Shown here piece after piece: positions 34,862 through 47,000 of a stretch of 64,000 bases of DNA. Both the position numbers and the translations under genes were made by a program. Numbering within the stretch: position 1 is the first letter of the stretch; every line of letters starts with the position of its first letter. This DNA comes from Humulus lupulus (taxonomy: Eukaryota; Streptophyta; Magnoliopsida; Rosales; Cannabaceae), in contig NC_084794.1 in the NCBI RefSeq assembly GCF_963169125.1, positions 153,026,858 to 153,090,857 on the forward strand, written 5' to 3'. Under the pieces are notes generated by a model. It worked only from the letters and a program-made list of their open reading frames with translations. It did no database searches and was not told the origin of the DNA.

Positions 34862-37170
34862 TGTAACGACCCCAAATTCGGTATTAAGGCTTAGGGCCTG
34901 GGATAGTGTGCCTGGAGGGCATAAAGGAATTCTGTGTGTGTCTTTAATGAGTTTTATGCATGATCATGATTTAATGCACGTTATATGATTATGTGATTAA
35001 TTGTGATGCATGACTACGTGAATTAGTATGCATGTAGACCTGATTGAGCATATTTGTAATTTGGCCATGTTGGGCATGACTATGTTGTTACCTGTGATCT
35101 ATGACTCGAGACGATCTTAGAATGAGCGGGTTAGCGGAAAGTCAAAGCGGGAACCTGTGCCAGGCTTGGGTTAAGCCTGGGGAGTTTAATTGAGAATCTG
35201 GGAATATATTTGATGATTAATCCGGTATTGGGTAGCGAGCGGGAATTAATAGGAACACTTGAGGAATTAGTGGGAATTTGGGTAATATGACTAAAATGCC
35301 CCTTTATGGACATAAAGGTTTAGAATTAGTAAGGGAGGGCATTTTGGTCATTAGGCTTGTTAGAGATAAAATAAAGAAGATCTTTATACTTAGTGGGTTT
35401 TGTAGAGAAAAGCATAGGCTGAAAGAAAGAAAGAAAGAAGAGAAAGGAAAAGAGAGGGAAAGCTGAAGGGTTTGGCTTTGAAGATTCGGTTTGTGGCTCC
35501 CCCAACCTTTTCCCTTGATTTTTCTTGAGGTTAAGCTCAGTGGGAAGCTAGGGCTAGCTGAGCATCAAGGATCCTAAGCTAGGCTTGGGGATTGGCAAGG
35601 GATTAGCAAGATCAAATCAGAGATTTGAGGTAAGTTCTTGAGATTTTCGGTTTTAGGGTTTTGCTGGTTTTGAACTGTGTTGTTGAGCTAAATGGATGGG
35701 GTTTTTGGGGAAAACAGGTCAAGGTTGTGAAGGTGCAAGCCAAGGAGGTCTAGGGTTCAGTTCAAGGTCGAAATTCCACCCACGGTATGATTTCTAAGGC
35801 CCTATCCTTGTTGTTTGAGTGATTTTCTGGTTTTTGGGTTCATTGGGTTAGATTTTGAATTGTGGGTTGCTTGAGCTTGGGATTGAGTTCATGGGGTGCT
35901 TGGGATGAGTGTGTGGTGTGTGTAAGTTTGTTTTTGGGCTTGAGAAAGAGTTGGGCAAGTTTGGGATCGAAATGGGGGAAGAAAATCGCAAGATGCGATT
36001 TTTGGTTTTGGTCTGCTGCAGCTAGCGCTACAGCGCTAGGCAGGGGGCGCTGTAGCGCTAGCCCCTGTCTGGTGAAGGTGGTTCTGCTTGTAGCGCTACA
36101 GCGCTACCTTTTGAGCGCTGTAGCGCTGCACTGTTCACAGAGGGGATTTTTGGGCTTTTGAGAAGGGATTTTGACCTAGGGTTCGGGGCTCGATTCCGCC
36201 ACTTTGTTTTGGGGATCTGGGACTTCCCGGGGGCTCGGGATTAGTCCCGAGGCTAGGTTTTGGACTTGAGGATTGGTGATAACTTTGACTTGTGGATTTT
36301 GCTTAGGTAAGCGCTAGGGCTCGGGTAGGATCGTGCTCAAGGAGTCCGGTTGATCAAGGCTACTGAATCTAAAGGTAAGAAAACCGTAACACCCGAGGTT
36401 AGGGCATGGGCCCACTATGTGATTGTTGGGCACGGCCCTAGTTTGTATTGTGTGCAAATGTGTAATCTTAGATAAACTATTGTATGTTTGAATGGTTATT
36501 TCATAATGTATGATATGTGTGATTGTAATTGAATGAACGGCAAGGCCGAGAGCGGCAAGGGTCGGGTACGGCAGTGGGGCCGGAAGCAATGCTCAGCACA
36601 TGGGATGCTAAAGCGAGGGTGGGACCCAAGGGATACATGAGTTATCCTACGGTAATGACCGAGACCCCAAGCTTTGGTAAGGCCTCTGGGGCGGCATGGC
36701 CGTGCTTGTTTAAATTGATGATTTTCTTATTTATCAGTGAATTATGCCAGCGATATTATTTGCATATGTTATGTGCTATTTGGGTTTTCTTGCTGGGCTT
36801 CGGCTCACGGGTGCTCCGTGTGGCAGGTAAAAGCAAGGAGTCAGTCAACCGGCCATGAGTATGGAGAGCGTGGGAGCGGCGCGTACATGTTCGGCCTGCC
36901 CGACTGCTTTGGTTGGGGGTATTTTGTAAATGGCTGTATTAATCCATTCTTTTGAAAGATAACCTGGTGTAAATCTATTTTTGAGTTGTAAACAATTTGT
37001 AAACCTTATTTTGGGATCCCAGATGTTTTATACTTAACGCTTTTAATGAAGTTAATCATTTTTAAAAGAGTACAGCCTTAAACTCTGGTTTAATCACACT
37101 TTTGGTTTTAGAAACCACTTTGAGTCAATTAAACGCACAATTTCTGTTTTAAACTCACTTAGTAACGGCC
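34862..37170 (+). repeat. LTR E, truncated at its 3' end
   Basis: The piece begins TGTAACGACCCC and has the chromovirus LTR layout: donor-like AGGTAAG sites at 35630, 36375 and 36827; a cluster of AGCGCT-based palindromes at 36020-36130; and GGCTCACGGGTGCT at about 36801. It ends in the text AACTCACTTAGTAACGGCC, which in LTR B lies about 20 bases from the LTR end. The last bases are lost at the junction to LTR A. No interior is present on either side. ORFs inside it (for example 35862-36161) are in LTR sequence and not genes. Confidence 0.8.
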
Positions 37171-38455
37171 CCGGGGCTGCTGCCCTAAATAAATGACTAA
37201 TAAGTCATATCGAGGCCTGTTGCCTTAGGATAAGGGACAATAGAGTCACCCCAGGGCCCACTGCCCTATCCTCTGTATAACCAGCCTTAGAGTTGGCCCA
37301 GCATACCTGGCACTTTAATTTTCCAACTACCATAGGGTCGGTCAAGCATGTATCACGCTTCTGATTAGGCCTAACCATATCGAAAAATGCTCAGCGTGCT
37401 ATTGCCCCCTTGACTTATAAGTCAATGCTTTCGACCAGCGCTTAACGCGCTATTGCCATCCTTGACTTATAAGTCAATGCTTTCGACCAGCGCTCCACGG
37501 CTACTACTGTCCTTGACTTATAAGTCATTGCTTTTCAATCAGGTAATGCAAACAAGCATACATTATTTAACAATTATCCAGATACGGATTATTCAAGCAT
37601 CACATGCATAATAATAATCATGCTCATTTCTAGGGGCCCGAGCAATAATCATAACTACATTTAACAACTGAGCTAAGCCCAAATCACATATATCACGTAT
37701 TTGGTGTAGTTTTCTTACATCTTGCCCAAGCACGAGTTAATTAACAAAGACCCTCAAGCACGATCATGTCCTGAGCAGATACCCTAGTCACAACCATAAT
37801 AATTGATACTCATCAATATCAAATAAATTTAGACTTATAGACCGAGTCCTAGTCTCCGGGACCTCGAGTTCTACTAAACAAGGTAGTAGAATCCTTCCCA
37901 AGCCCTTCGGTTTGAGTTCCCGCCACACTAAACCTACTTTGGCCAATAATCCCAATTTGAGTTGTGGCGCCCCTCACTAAGCACCATGGCTCTCCACAAA
38001 TCAGAGAGCCCAATTCTCATTTCAGGGAATTACCCTAGTCTCTAAGTTCATGACGGTTGCGGCGCCCCAAGAACAGGGTTATGGCGTGACCTTGCGAACC
38101 TAGTTTTTCAAACATTTTCCTCGAGCCAATTCCCTCAAAATCCACCACAGCTCCAAACCAAAGCCATAATTATACCCCCAACCTTTTCCAGACACCAAAA
38201 ACAACTTATAAACCCCAAAAACCCAGCCAAAACACCATTGAAACTCATAATTCTAGAAAAGCTCTAAAACTCAAAAACCACAAAAGAACTCAAAACTTAA
38301 GCCTTGAATTTACCTATGTTAGATCGCTTCCTAGCGGTACTTCCTTAATTCCCAGCTCTAGGATCACCCCCAAGCCTTTAAACTCAAGAATTCTACTCCA
38401 AATTCAAGCTTCACCAAAAGGAGAGGGAGAGCTAGAGAGTGACGAGAGAGAGATG
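37171..38455 (-). repeat. 3' LTR of element A, distal part
   Basis: Text such as GACTAATAAGTCAT, TTGACTTATAAGTCAA, TTTTCTTACATC and the 'CCTCGAGTTCTACTAAAC' block parallels solo LTR K, in minus orientation. About 470 bases at the left (the LTR's 3' end) are missing at the E junction. At the right it breaks off in a GAGA-rich stretch (38430-38470) where the gag of D begins. Degenerate palindrome remnants (GGTTGCGGCGCCCC type) lie at 37970-38095. Confidence 0.7.
37405..37535. promoter_or_regulatory. Three inverted W-box palindromes in LTR A
   Basis: The palindrome TTGACTTATAAGTCAA occurs twice in full and once minus its last bases, spaced about 56-60 bases apart within a tandem unit that also holds CTTTCGACCAGCGCT. 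Each arm is a TTGACT W-box core, the known WRKY site. LTR K has looser versions (TTGACTAATAAGTCA) near 9508. Binding is inference. Confidence 0.5.
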
Positions 38456-40020
38456 GAGCGAGAGAGAGAGTCGGCCTTGACGCGGGCAGCCTGGGAGGCT
38501 CGGAATGCCCTTTTGAAGTCAGCGGAGAAAGTTTTCCAGGAACTAATTGATTGTCTTTTGCTTTGCTTGAACCACTATCTGGCTGGTCCAGTCAGTGTGG
38601 AGGAAAATATCAGACACCTCAACTCAAGGCCAATGTTGTGGGCCATCATCAGGGTGTAGAACATCCCCAGATGATCCGACGGGTCTCCATCTCCGTTGAA
38701 TTTGGACAGGTGTGGCATACGGAAACTGGGTGGGTATGTCATTGCTGCTATGCTGGGGGCAAAGAGCTCTAGCTCGTCCCCCGAATCATACTCGTCTTTA
38801 TCTTTCTCCGACAGGAGCTTCCTCATTAGCTCCTCCATCTGAGCCAGGCGCTCAAGGGTTTTGTCCTGATTTCCTTGGTTATTCCGGGGCTGATCAACAG
38901 CTCCAGATCCACTGCGTACGTTTGGTGGGTTATTGCCCCTCCTATCTTGAGATAGGTTATTTGGGGCGTTCCCACCATTACGCACCTCGGGCAGGTCTCC
39001 CCCTGAGCGAGCATGGCTGCCACCTACTGGTTCTCCTCTATGAGAGTTAAGGCAATCTCGAAGGTCGCCCCCCTGGGTGGTTTGAGGACTTTGTGCCGAG
39101 CTTAAACATTGACACAGGTCTCCACCAGAAAGGTCACTCCGGTGACTGCCAGTCCAGTAGCTCCTGTTAGAGAAGCTCGGAATCCGCCTTTGGGGGTGAG
39201 AATCCGGACTCTCTCTCGGCGTCCTGCTGCGTCGGGAAGGTCCTGCGGACGGTGGGTTTCTCCTTCTACTTCCGTAGGCTAGAATATCTCGGATGGGCCG
39301 AGGAGGAGATGGATATCTTATTGGAGACAAAGGATGCCTGACCGGAGATGCAATCCTGGTTCCGTCAGGGCGGATCAAGTTAGGAGGGGGCCATTCGGCC
39401 CTGCCAACCTGTGGGTCCCGCGCCTGGCGATCTAGACGAGGCGCAGGACGGCTGGTGGGGACGGGCTGATGTTGTGAGCCCTCCCCGGATCTCCTCCTGG
39501 AATTCCCTCAAGCTCTCCTAGGCACGCTCGAGGCTGGTTGGGAGCTAGGAGTTGAAGTTCGGACCGAACGGCTATACTGTTGTTCGGCTCTAGGCATTTC
39601 TTCGAAGTTTGCCTCTCGACGGTGCGATGAGGGAATAGAGTTGGCTTTCGGAGGTCTATCCGAGCGGATAGGTCTAGACCGATTACCCTGGCAGGACTTA
39701 TGAGTCTCGCCTTGCCTCTTTCTGACGTTAGCGTCGGTTGTAAGAGGGGGTAGTCGGGCCAACACCTCCTTAATCTGCTGATTAGCTTTCGCTAGTTGGC
39801 TCCTCAGCTGAGCGTTTTCCATCTCTACCGCAGTGTAAAAATCTAGGTTTGGATTAGGTGGCCGGGGCGCCAAACTTCCAGTGTCATCTTGGTCCACCGG
39901 CTGTTTGCCTGGCCGCTGTTGGACCTCAGGAATTTGTTCACCGGGGATGGCGATATGATGAGCCTCCTGCCCGTCATGCTGTTCTGTCTCGTTACCGTGT
40001 TTGGATTGAGTGGTCACCAT
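38456..40020 (-). pseudogene. Element D: Tat-type gag, truncated
   Basis: From ATG at 40020 the frame gives MVTTQSKHGNETEQHDGQEA, then a coiled-coil-like helix (NAQLRSQLAKANQQIKEVLA). After a stop near 39508 a long Arg/Ser/Pro-rich region follows in the next open piece (39378-38575). It closes with the start of the gag domain: FRMPHLSKFNGDGDPSDHLG, and LRCLIFSSTLTGPA. Text for the rest of the gag helix bundle (AFRASQAARVKADSL) continues in another frame to about 38460, where it stops in a GAGA-rich junction. No protease or pol is left. The gag style is that of the Tat lineage. Confidence 0.75.
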
Positions 40021-40054
40021 AGTTGGATGTTTGCGATAGCACCAATCTGACTTG

Positions 40055-40075
40055 CTCTCAATGAAAGCACCAAAC
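40055..40075 (-). other. Primer-binding site of D
   Basis: Directly inside the LTR, the minus strand reads GTTTGGTGCTTTCATTGAGA. A TTTGGTGCTTTCATTGAGAGC-type sequence next to the LTR is common in plant Tat elements as I recall; the tRNA is not determined. Confidence 0.5.
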
Positions 40076-40833
40076 TGTTGACGCAGTTCTTCGCCAACAG
40101 GTAATTAAGAAAATAAGAGGAAGGGATTAATGCTTAACTATGAACTGAAATAGATGAATGATCTTTGTAAATGGACTGGTGACACAATTACATTTTTTAG
40201 GTGGTTCAAAGGTTAAAATCCTTCTACTCCACCAGTCAATATTATTGCTATATGCTTGGTATTCTTTTACAGGGTATTTCTTACATAATAGAGTCCAACC
40301 CTTTGCAACTCCCAGGGTCTCCATATTTATAGGAGAGGGCACCTGGGAGTTGGTAAGAAGGTCATCCCGTGACCTTCTTACCTGTCATGTCAATTATGTG
40401 ACATTCATGATTAATTCCTAAAACCTGACACATGAAGTGCGGTCTAATCAATAGGTAAGGAGGATAATGGGCCGCACGGCCCAACCCAGTCGTGGGTGCC
40501 AGAATACGCACGTTCATGCTGCGTGTTCGAGAAGTCAGGGATATATCAGATACGTGATGTCTGATATATGCACGTTTACCTTGCGTGGTTGACTTTATAA
40601 AAGGTCATAGCCTCCAACTCTAGCTCGTACAATGAGCTAGATGCTTCCCTCGACCTGTGGCCTTCAGAGTCCAGACTCAGTCCTTAAGTAATCTCGGCGA
40701 ACCTTTAGGTTACCTCGAGCTAAGGAGGTAGGATCCTACAATGGCAGCTCCGGTCTTGGGGATGTCCACGTGGTAGACATGATTAGGTCGTATCTTAGCC
40801 CGCTAACAGCCCGTGGGAAAATTAGGGCGTACA
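40076..40833 (-). repeat. 5' LTR of D
   Basis: 758 bp on the minus strand from TGTACGCCC to GCGTCAACA. A TATA box (CCTATAAATATGG, minus strand) lies at 40320-40333. The partner 3' LTR is absent. The right flank is the U3 side of LTR A. Confidence 0.75.
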
Positions 40834-41115
40834 GCCGAATAATCCAAATATATCCACATAATAATGAGGTCTCAACCAATAAGAACATATATATTCACAT
40901 ATGGGCCAAAATTACGAAAATGCCATTCTAATAAGAAACAGGCTCGCATGCATGCTTAATACATTAAACATGCAAATACAGTCATATTATAATGTAACTC
41001 ACATAATTCATTTAATCATGCATATAATCACAAAAATGCACATAATATTCAATTATTACCCTCATGGCCCCCTAATCAAGGTGCTAAATCTTATTAGGAA
41101 AATTGGGACATTACA
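40834..41115 (-). repeat. 3' LTR of element A, proximal part
   Basis: The minus strand reads TGTAATGTCCC from 41115, the start of the LTR, and parallels the first 230-280 bases of LTR K. Compared with K, about 400 bases of LTR A are missing between here and 38455, in addition to the inserted D. Confidence 0.75.
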
Positions 41116-41135
41116 ATTATCCCCTCCTTATAGGA
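41116..41135 (-). other. Polypurine tract of A
   Basis: The minus strand reads TATAAGGAGGGGATAATT immediately before the 3' LTR start. The same tract stands in elements B, C and F. Confidence 0.8.
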
Positions 41136-41793
41136 ATTTTCGTCTTTGAAATTTTACCTGAACAACTTGGGATACTGATCCCACATGTTGGACTCTGATT
41201 CCCAAGTCGCCTCCTCGAATTTGATGATCCTCTATAATATATTAACCAAATGTATGATTTTGTTCCTCAGGACCTTGTCCTTCTTGTCTAGTATTTGGAC
41301 TGGTTGTTCGTCGTAGGAAAGATCTGCATGTAGCTCCAGATCTTCGTAATTTAGTACATGAGTCACATCTGATACATACTTTCGAAGTGTCAAAATATGA
41401 AACACATTGTGTACGGCCGACAATGCCAGAAGTAAGGCCAATCTATAGGCCACCTGACCAATCCTCTCTAGGATCACAAATGGTCACACAAACCTAGGGC
41501 TCAACTTTCTCTTCTTTCCAAATCTCTTCACCCTTTTCCATGGTGAAACTCTAAGGCAGAGATAGTCTTCCACTTGAAACTCCACATTCCTACGCTCTGG
41601 GTCTACATAACTTTTTTGTCTACTTTGAGACGCAAGCATCCAAGCTCTGATCTTCTCAATAACCTCATTGGTCCTCTGAACTATCTCGGGACCCAACTAT
41701 TTCCTTTCTCTAGTCTCATCCCAGTGAATGGGCGATCTACTTTTCCTACCATACAACATCTCATAATGAGCTACTCCAATGGTCGACTGATAG
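41136..41793 (-). pseudogene. Element A: integrase C-terminus and chromodomain
   Basis: On the minus strand the end of a chromovirus integrase is readable in two pieces. The first (41696-41484) covers RTNEVIEKIRAWMLASQSRQ, KSYVDPERRNVEFQVEDYL and KRFGKKRKLSPRF. The second (41477-41232) covers ILERIGQVAYRLAL, VHNVFHILTLRKYVSDVTHV and the chromodomain start PVQILDKKDKVLRN. Text matching the rest of the chromodomain of C (EEATWE) follows in another frame to about 41150. The piece is cut at 41793 by element B; the preceding integrase lies at 60156-61040. The chromodomain would direct integration to modified chromatin. Confidence 0.8.
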
Positions 41794-44034
41794 TGTAACG
41801 CCCTACTTCCTTAGAGCCGTTACCAAGTGAGTTTTAAGACAAAACAGTGTGCAAAGACTCGCTAACCGAGGTTTTTTTTAAAATGAAAGTGTGACTAATT
41901 AAAAGATAAGGCTGTAATCCTTAAAAATGCGTTGTTTCATTAAAAACTTCTAGCATTAAACGTTTGGGATCCCAAAATAAGGTTTGAAAACTATTTACAT
42001 CTTGAAATAAGTTTACAGTTGATCAGTTATAAAAATCATAGATTATTACAGCCATTTCTCGAATAAACCCCCAACCAAAGCAGTCGGGCAGGCCAAACAT
42101 GTACGCGTCGCTTCACGCTCTCCGTACTCATGGTTGGTTGACTCAATCTATGCCCTTACCTGCAACACAGAGCACCCGTGAGCCGAAGCCCAGCAAGAAA
42201 ACTCATGCAGTTCATAACATATGCAAATTATACAGTTAATCATATCAGATAGTCCACAGATAAACAGGTCAACCATTAGACTAAGCAAACACGGCCATGC
42301 CGCCCCAGAAGCCTTACCAAAGCCTGGGGTCTTGGTCCTCACCGTAAGGATATCACATGTATCCACTAGGTCCTACCCTGACTATAAGCATCCCATGTGC
42401 TAAGTGTTACTTCCGGCCCCACTGCCGTTCTCGGCTCCATTGCCGTTCTCGGCTCCGTTGCCGTTTCATTCCACTATAATCACATATAGCATAACTCAAA
42501 CAACATTCAAACAAATATCAATTCATTTAAGTCTGCACCCTAACATGTAATGCAATATAGGGCCGTGCCCCGCAATCACACTATGGGCCCATGCCCTATC
42601 CTACGGGTGCTATAGTTTTCTTACCTGTATTCCGAGCTTCCTGATGCACTAAAGCCGCGAGCACGGTCCTCTAACCCGAGCTTCACAAAGATCTAGTCAC
42701 AACATGTAGAAAACATCCTTTAATACTAATCAATTCAAAACCACTTCCCGGGACCAATCCCACACTCTCGGGACTCCCAAATTCCTAAAACAAATCATTG
42801 GAAACATCCCCCGAACCCCCAGAGCAAAAGCTCAAAAAAATGCAAAATTTCAAGTCCTGAAAATGGCCTAGCGCCGCGGTGCTACCCAAGAGGGTCGCGG
42901 CGCCCTGCCCAATAGGGCCGCGGCGCCCAGCAAGTCAGAAGCCTCCCTCTGCCCAGAAATAGCCTCGCGCCGCAGCGCCCAAGAAGAGGGCCGCGGCGCT
43001 CCTACGCGAAACCTAGACTTCTGGGTTTCTCCCTGCATTTTCCCCGAGCTAACACCACTGCAAATCATCCCAAGAAGGTACCCAAGCCCCAAAACCAAAT
43101 CAAAACCCCACATAGACCATCTAACAACTCAGAAACATCATCAAAGAAACCCAAACACACAATCAAATCCCCAAAAATCCACATCTTTGATTTCAACTTC
43201 AGAAAATAAAAACCCAAAACTCAAACTTAAACCATGCTTAAATTCCTCAAACCATAACAGAAACAAGCTTTAAATTACATAGAACCCTTACCTTGAATGA
43301 AGAATCCAACCCTAAGCTTCCTTCAGCTCCTAAGTCTCCAATTTCAGCTCCTCCACTCATCTTCTTCTTCTTCTTGCCCTAGCTTTTCCTCTAGCTTTTC
43401 TTCTCTCTATTCTTTAACAAAACCAAAATATGACCAAGCCCCAAACCGTGTACCCCTTATTACCCAGCTGCAACATATCTAATTCCCAGGCAAATGACCA
43501 TTTTACCCCTTCATCAAAACCCTTTGTTAACTAAACCTCAAGGGCACTCTAGTCCTTTCTCCTATATTGCAATTCTACCATTTCTTTCACCTAAACTTGT
43601 TACTCTCAGCAGTAACTAATGGTTACCCAGGTTACTCAATCACCAATAACCATTACCCGCTAAGTCTTAATTTAACCATAACAATTCCCAAGGTACCCCT
43701 AGGCTCCTCCCGAGCCGGGTATAAAATCCCGTTGTGACTTTTGAGTAAACTAGCTCTCTAGGACCGTCTCGGCACGTGCATCACAATAACAACACCACAC
43801 TCACGTGGTACGAATCACATAATACAATTATCACATATATGCCCTCAGCGAGTTAAAATTACCAATTTACCCCTATCATACAAACGGGGTCCACATGCAT
43901 ATTTATTTCACCTAAACATGCATACTAACCACATATTCATTAAATTCACATAAATTAATGCAGTAAAACAATTATTGCCCTCCTGGCACACTAATCAAGG
44001 CTCCAAGCCTTATTAGCCAATTTAGGCCGTTACA
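41794..44034 (-). repeat. 3' LTR of B
   Basis: 2241 bp, very similar to 57896-60155. On the minus strand it shows the AGGTAAG-type sites at about 43290, 42623 and 42158; a cluster of GCGCCGCGGCGC palindromes at 42870-43013; GAGCCGAGAACGGCAA repeats at 42420-42465; and AGCACCCGTGAGCC (the shared GGCTCACGGGTGCT block) at 42170. Small ORFs in it are not genes. Confidence 0.92.
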
Positions 44035-47000
44035 ACTATCCCCTTCTCATAAAAATTTCGTCCTCGAAATTTACCCAAACACATCAATCAGCAACCCGCA
44101 ATACTGACCATAATTTCTAAGGTCCACCGCCTTACTTTAGTTCCCAACAACACTCTTTCAGGCGTAACAATCTTGCCCCACAAGATCTTGTCTAATAGCC
44201 ATACTCTCGTTATCCCCTCGTTCACACCGCAACCCTGCTGAAGCCTCAGGGTCTGCCTAGATTACAATGACCAATTCATTGTCTTATTCCTGATTCCAGA
44301 GATACTCAAAAGTCATCACCTCTACCAGGTGGGATCAACTTGCAGGCCCCGCTGGCCTAACCCTTAGTACAACTTCAGGATTTTATGTTGAATCAAGAGT
44401 CAGAATTCTCCCTTCTTTCTCTGAACACCATACAAATCCTTGTCTGATATTACGTAGAGTTACAAATCTTTCCTTCCGGAACTTTATTTCCTCATAATTT
44501 AACAATTTAGAAGCTCTTTATCCTTTCAAATAGGCAGACACTCCTGCCTTAAGAGTTCCAACAACCTGTCTGGCTTTCTCTCTGAACCAATGCCAAATCG
44601 TAGTATTCACTAACCTTCACCTCTTACCATGTCCTATGTCGTGTCACATTAACAAGACACCAGCAGCTGCTACCACGACTAACTCATCAGGGATTACACT
44701 TCCCTTAATACCTCAAGTATTCGCCTACTCAGAGCTCAATCCTTTAAGATATCTGATAAACTTTCAGACTGCTATTCCACTTGCAATCAACTGATAATCC
44801 CAGATTCCCACTCTGTTCTTTTCTTTCGCTAGATCCATTCCAAAATTTAAAATACTATAGGGTCTTAATTTAGTATCATCGACGTTCTACCCTGAAACCA
44901 GTTCACTAGACCCAACCACATTAACTCCATCAACTGAGTTAAAACTTTTCATGTCTGGATACCTTACTTAGGGTCTAAAGTGGGCTATACCCATGATACA
45001 CTGCCACATCACTTAACCCGTCAGGGTCCAAAGGAAAACACTAGATTTTGTCACCCACTCAACCCTCCCGGTACAACGTACCCTAGGAGGTGGGATGATA
45101 TCTATTCAGAATACTCATTCATAAACCAAATCTAATTGGATCCTTCACCCATTCTTGGTATCCTAACCTGTACCACCTTGGCAGGGTTCTTCCCTGCTTC
45201 AACCAAAGCCGCCACTTCGGATTCCATAGTTCAATGACACTTACCAGCTAATCATTACTTACTAACGTTGCGCCGAACTCAGTCATTGCCTTGTCCACCC
45301 CATTACAATCTATGGCGTTATTCCCTGACTGACACACGCCTCACAGTTAGGAGTTCCGCCTCCAATTAAATTTCCCCTCGCTCAATCGAGGATTTCAAAC
45401 ACTGATCATCCGTTTGTTACTTTTCACCACATCTGGGTCTCAACGTTATCTTTCTTACTAATACCCAATACTCAAGCATCTTATGATATCCATAACTGTC
45501 AACTTAACGCTCCAAGTATATCAACCGTGTTCATTCTTTCGTCTCCTGCAAGGTTTGCTCCATCCTCGCGTCAATTTATTCCTGGGCGTGCCCAAATCGT
45601 GATACACTCCCCCATTTCCATATCCTTACCATAGATCAGGTCCTTTATGCCATCACTCTATACTTAATCATAACACACACATATTCCAGCATCGACAGAT
45701 ACCAATCAATTCTTACCTTGTCTTCTAAATTTCTTTTTGATTTGACACCACTCATTCCGTCTAACCTCAAGTTTTACTGTTCTCCTCATCTCTGATGTAG
45801 TTGTCTCCGGAGATACTTATGCAGTAGATGATGTGCTTATCAATCCTGTTATGCTTTCTATTCTTCAGATATTCATCATTAGCTTCTTTGTGGCTTCAGA
45901 TCAAATCTCCTCATGCCTGTCCTTTCTTCTTGTAGCTCTATACTGAGTACTCCTAACGACACCCAAACTAATACTCCGTAGAACCTTACCTATGACTCTG
46001 CCTTCTGTGTACAACGGCTTCATCATAATCAGTGTTCACCATTTCCATCTGGGAGTAATCCACATGCACTGCTCGTGAGCTTGAAGGGGACTTGTCCATA
46101 CCGTACATGCATTCTGTGCCTAAAGAACTTACCTGTGCTGCTGTAACTTGAACCATTCCAGAATCTTTGTTACCAACTCCTCACACCTTACCCGGTGCAA
46201 ACTAGACAATTCACGAAATGTCTCTATCCTTGGTTTCCATCTGGTAATAACCAGGTCATAGATCAACTCTTGGAGACATCGTCCTGTCTTGTATCCAATA
46301 TTGTACTTTTCGTTCTAACCCGACGATGCTAACAATCCCCGCTGCATAACACTCTGACTACTCCAAGGTCAAATTCCTTCGATTGCTTCAATAGATTTTC
46401 TGTCAGCCAAAACCCTCTTTTACAACATTCCTTATACCAATCCCATCTATAGTCTGACTTTGAAGTACCCCTAACTCTTTCTTTACATACCCACATAACT
46501 CCCCACTGGTCAGCCCAGTTTCCACTCGGTCTCATTTACATAATCCAGATGATATCCTCTACAATCCAAGGTTATTTCTTAACTGCTTAGCTCTCTCACT
46601 GTGACCCATGCTAAGGCTCCCTTAAGACAAACTCTGTCGTATACTATGCACTTCTTGATCACTTGCATCCCAATCCATCTGCCAGAGTTTCAAATTTCTT
46701 CTCAATAAGTGTTACTATCATCAGCCTCTCGAATAGCACCTTTGAGGCAACCTCTCTATGTCCATCTCCCTCTCGGAACATTCTCAACACCGAGTTCTTC
46801 CAGTTCGTTACATGACCAAAGCATAAACCAGTCAGTTAAATACTCATCCTCGAGGAATCATCCTCGAACTTTGAACGTATCGATGCATTCTAGTTCTCCT
46901 TTCCCTCACCTTGGGAAATCCATCCTAACATATCGAGTCATTCTATGTAGAAGTCATGCCCTCACCTGACCTCCTCTCAGGTGGCATCCTCTCCCTCATG

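Noticed and set aside
35862..36161. A 99-codon open frame with a hydrophobic start that resembles a small secreted protein
   Set aside because: It crosses the AGCGCT palindrome cluster in LTR E and the frame is not kept in the other LTR families.
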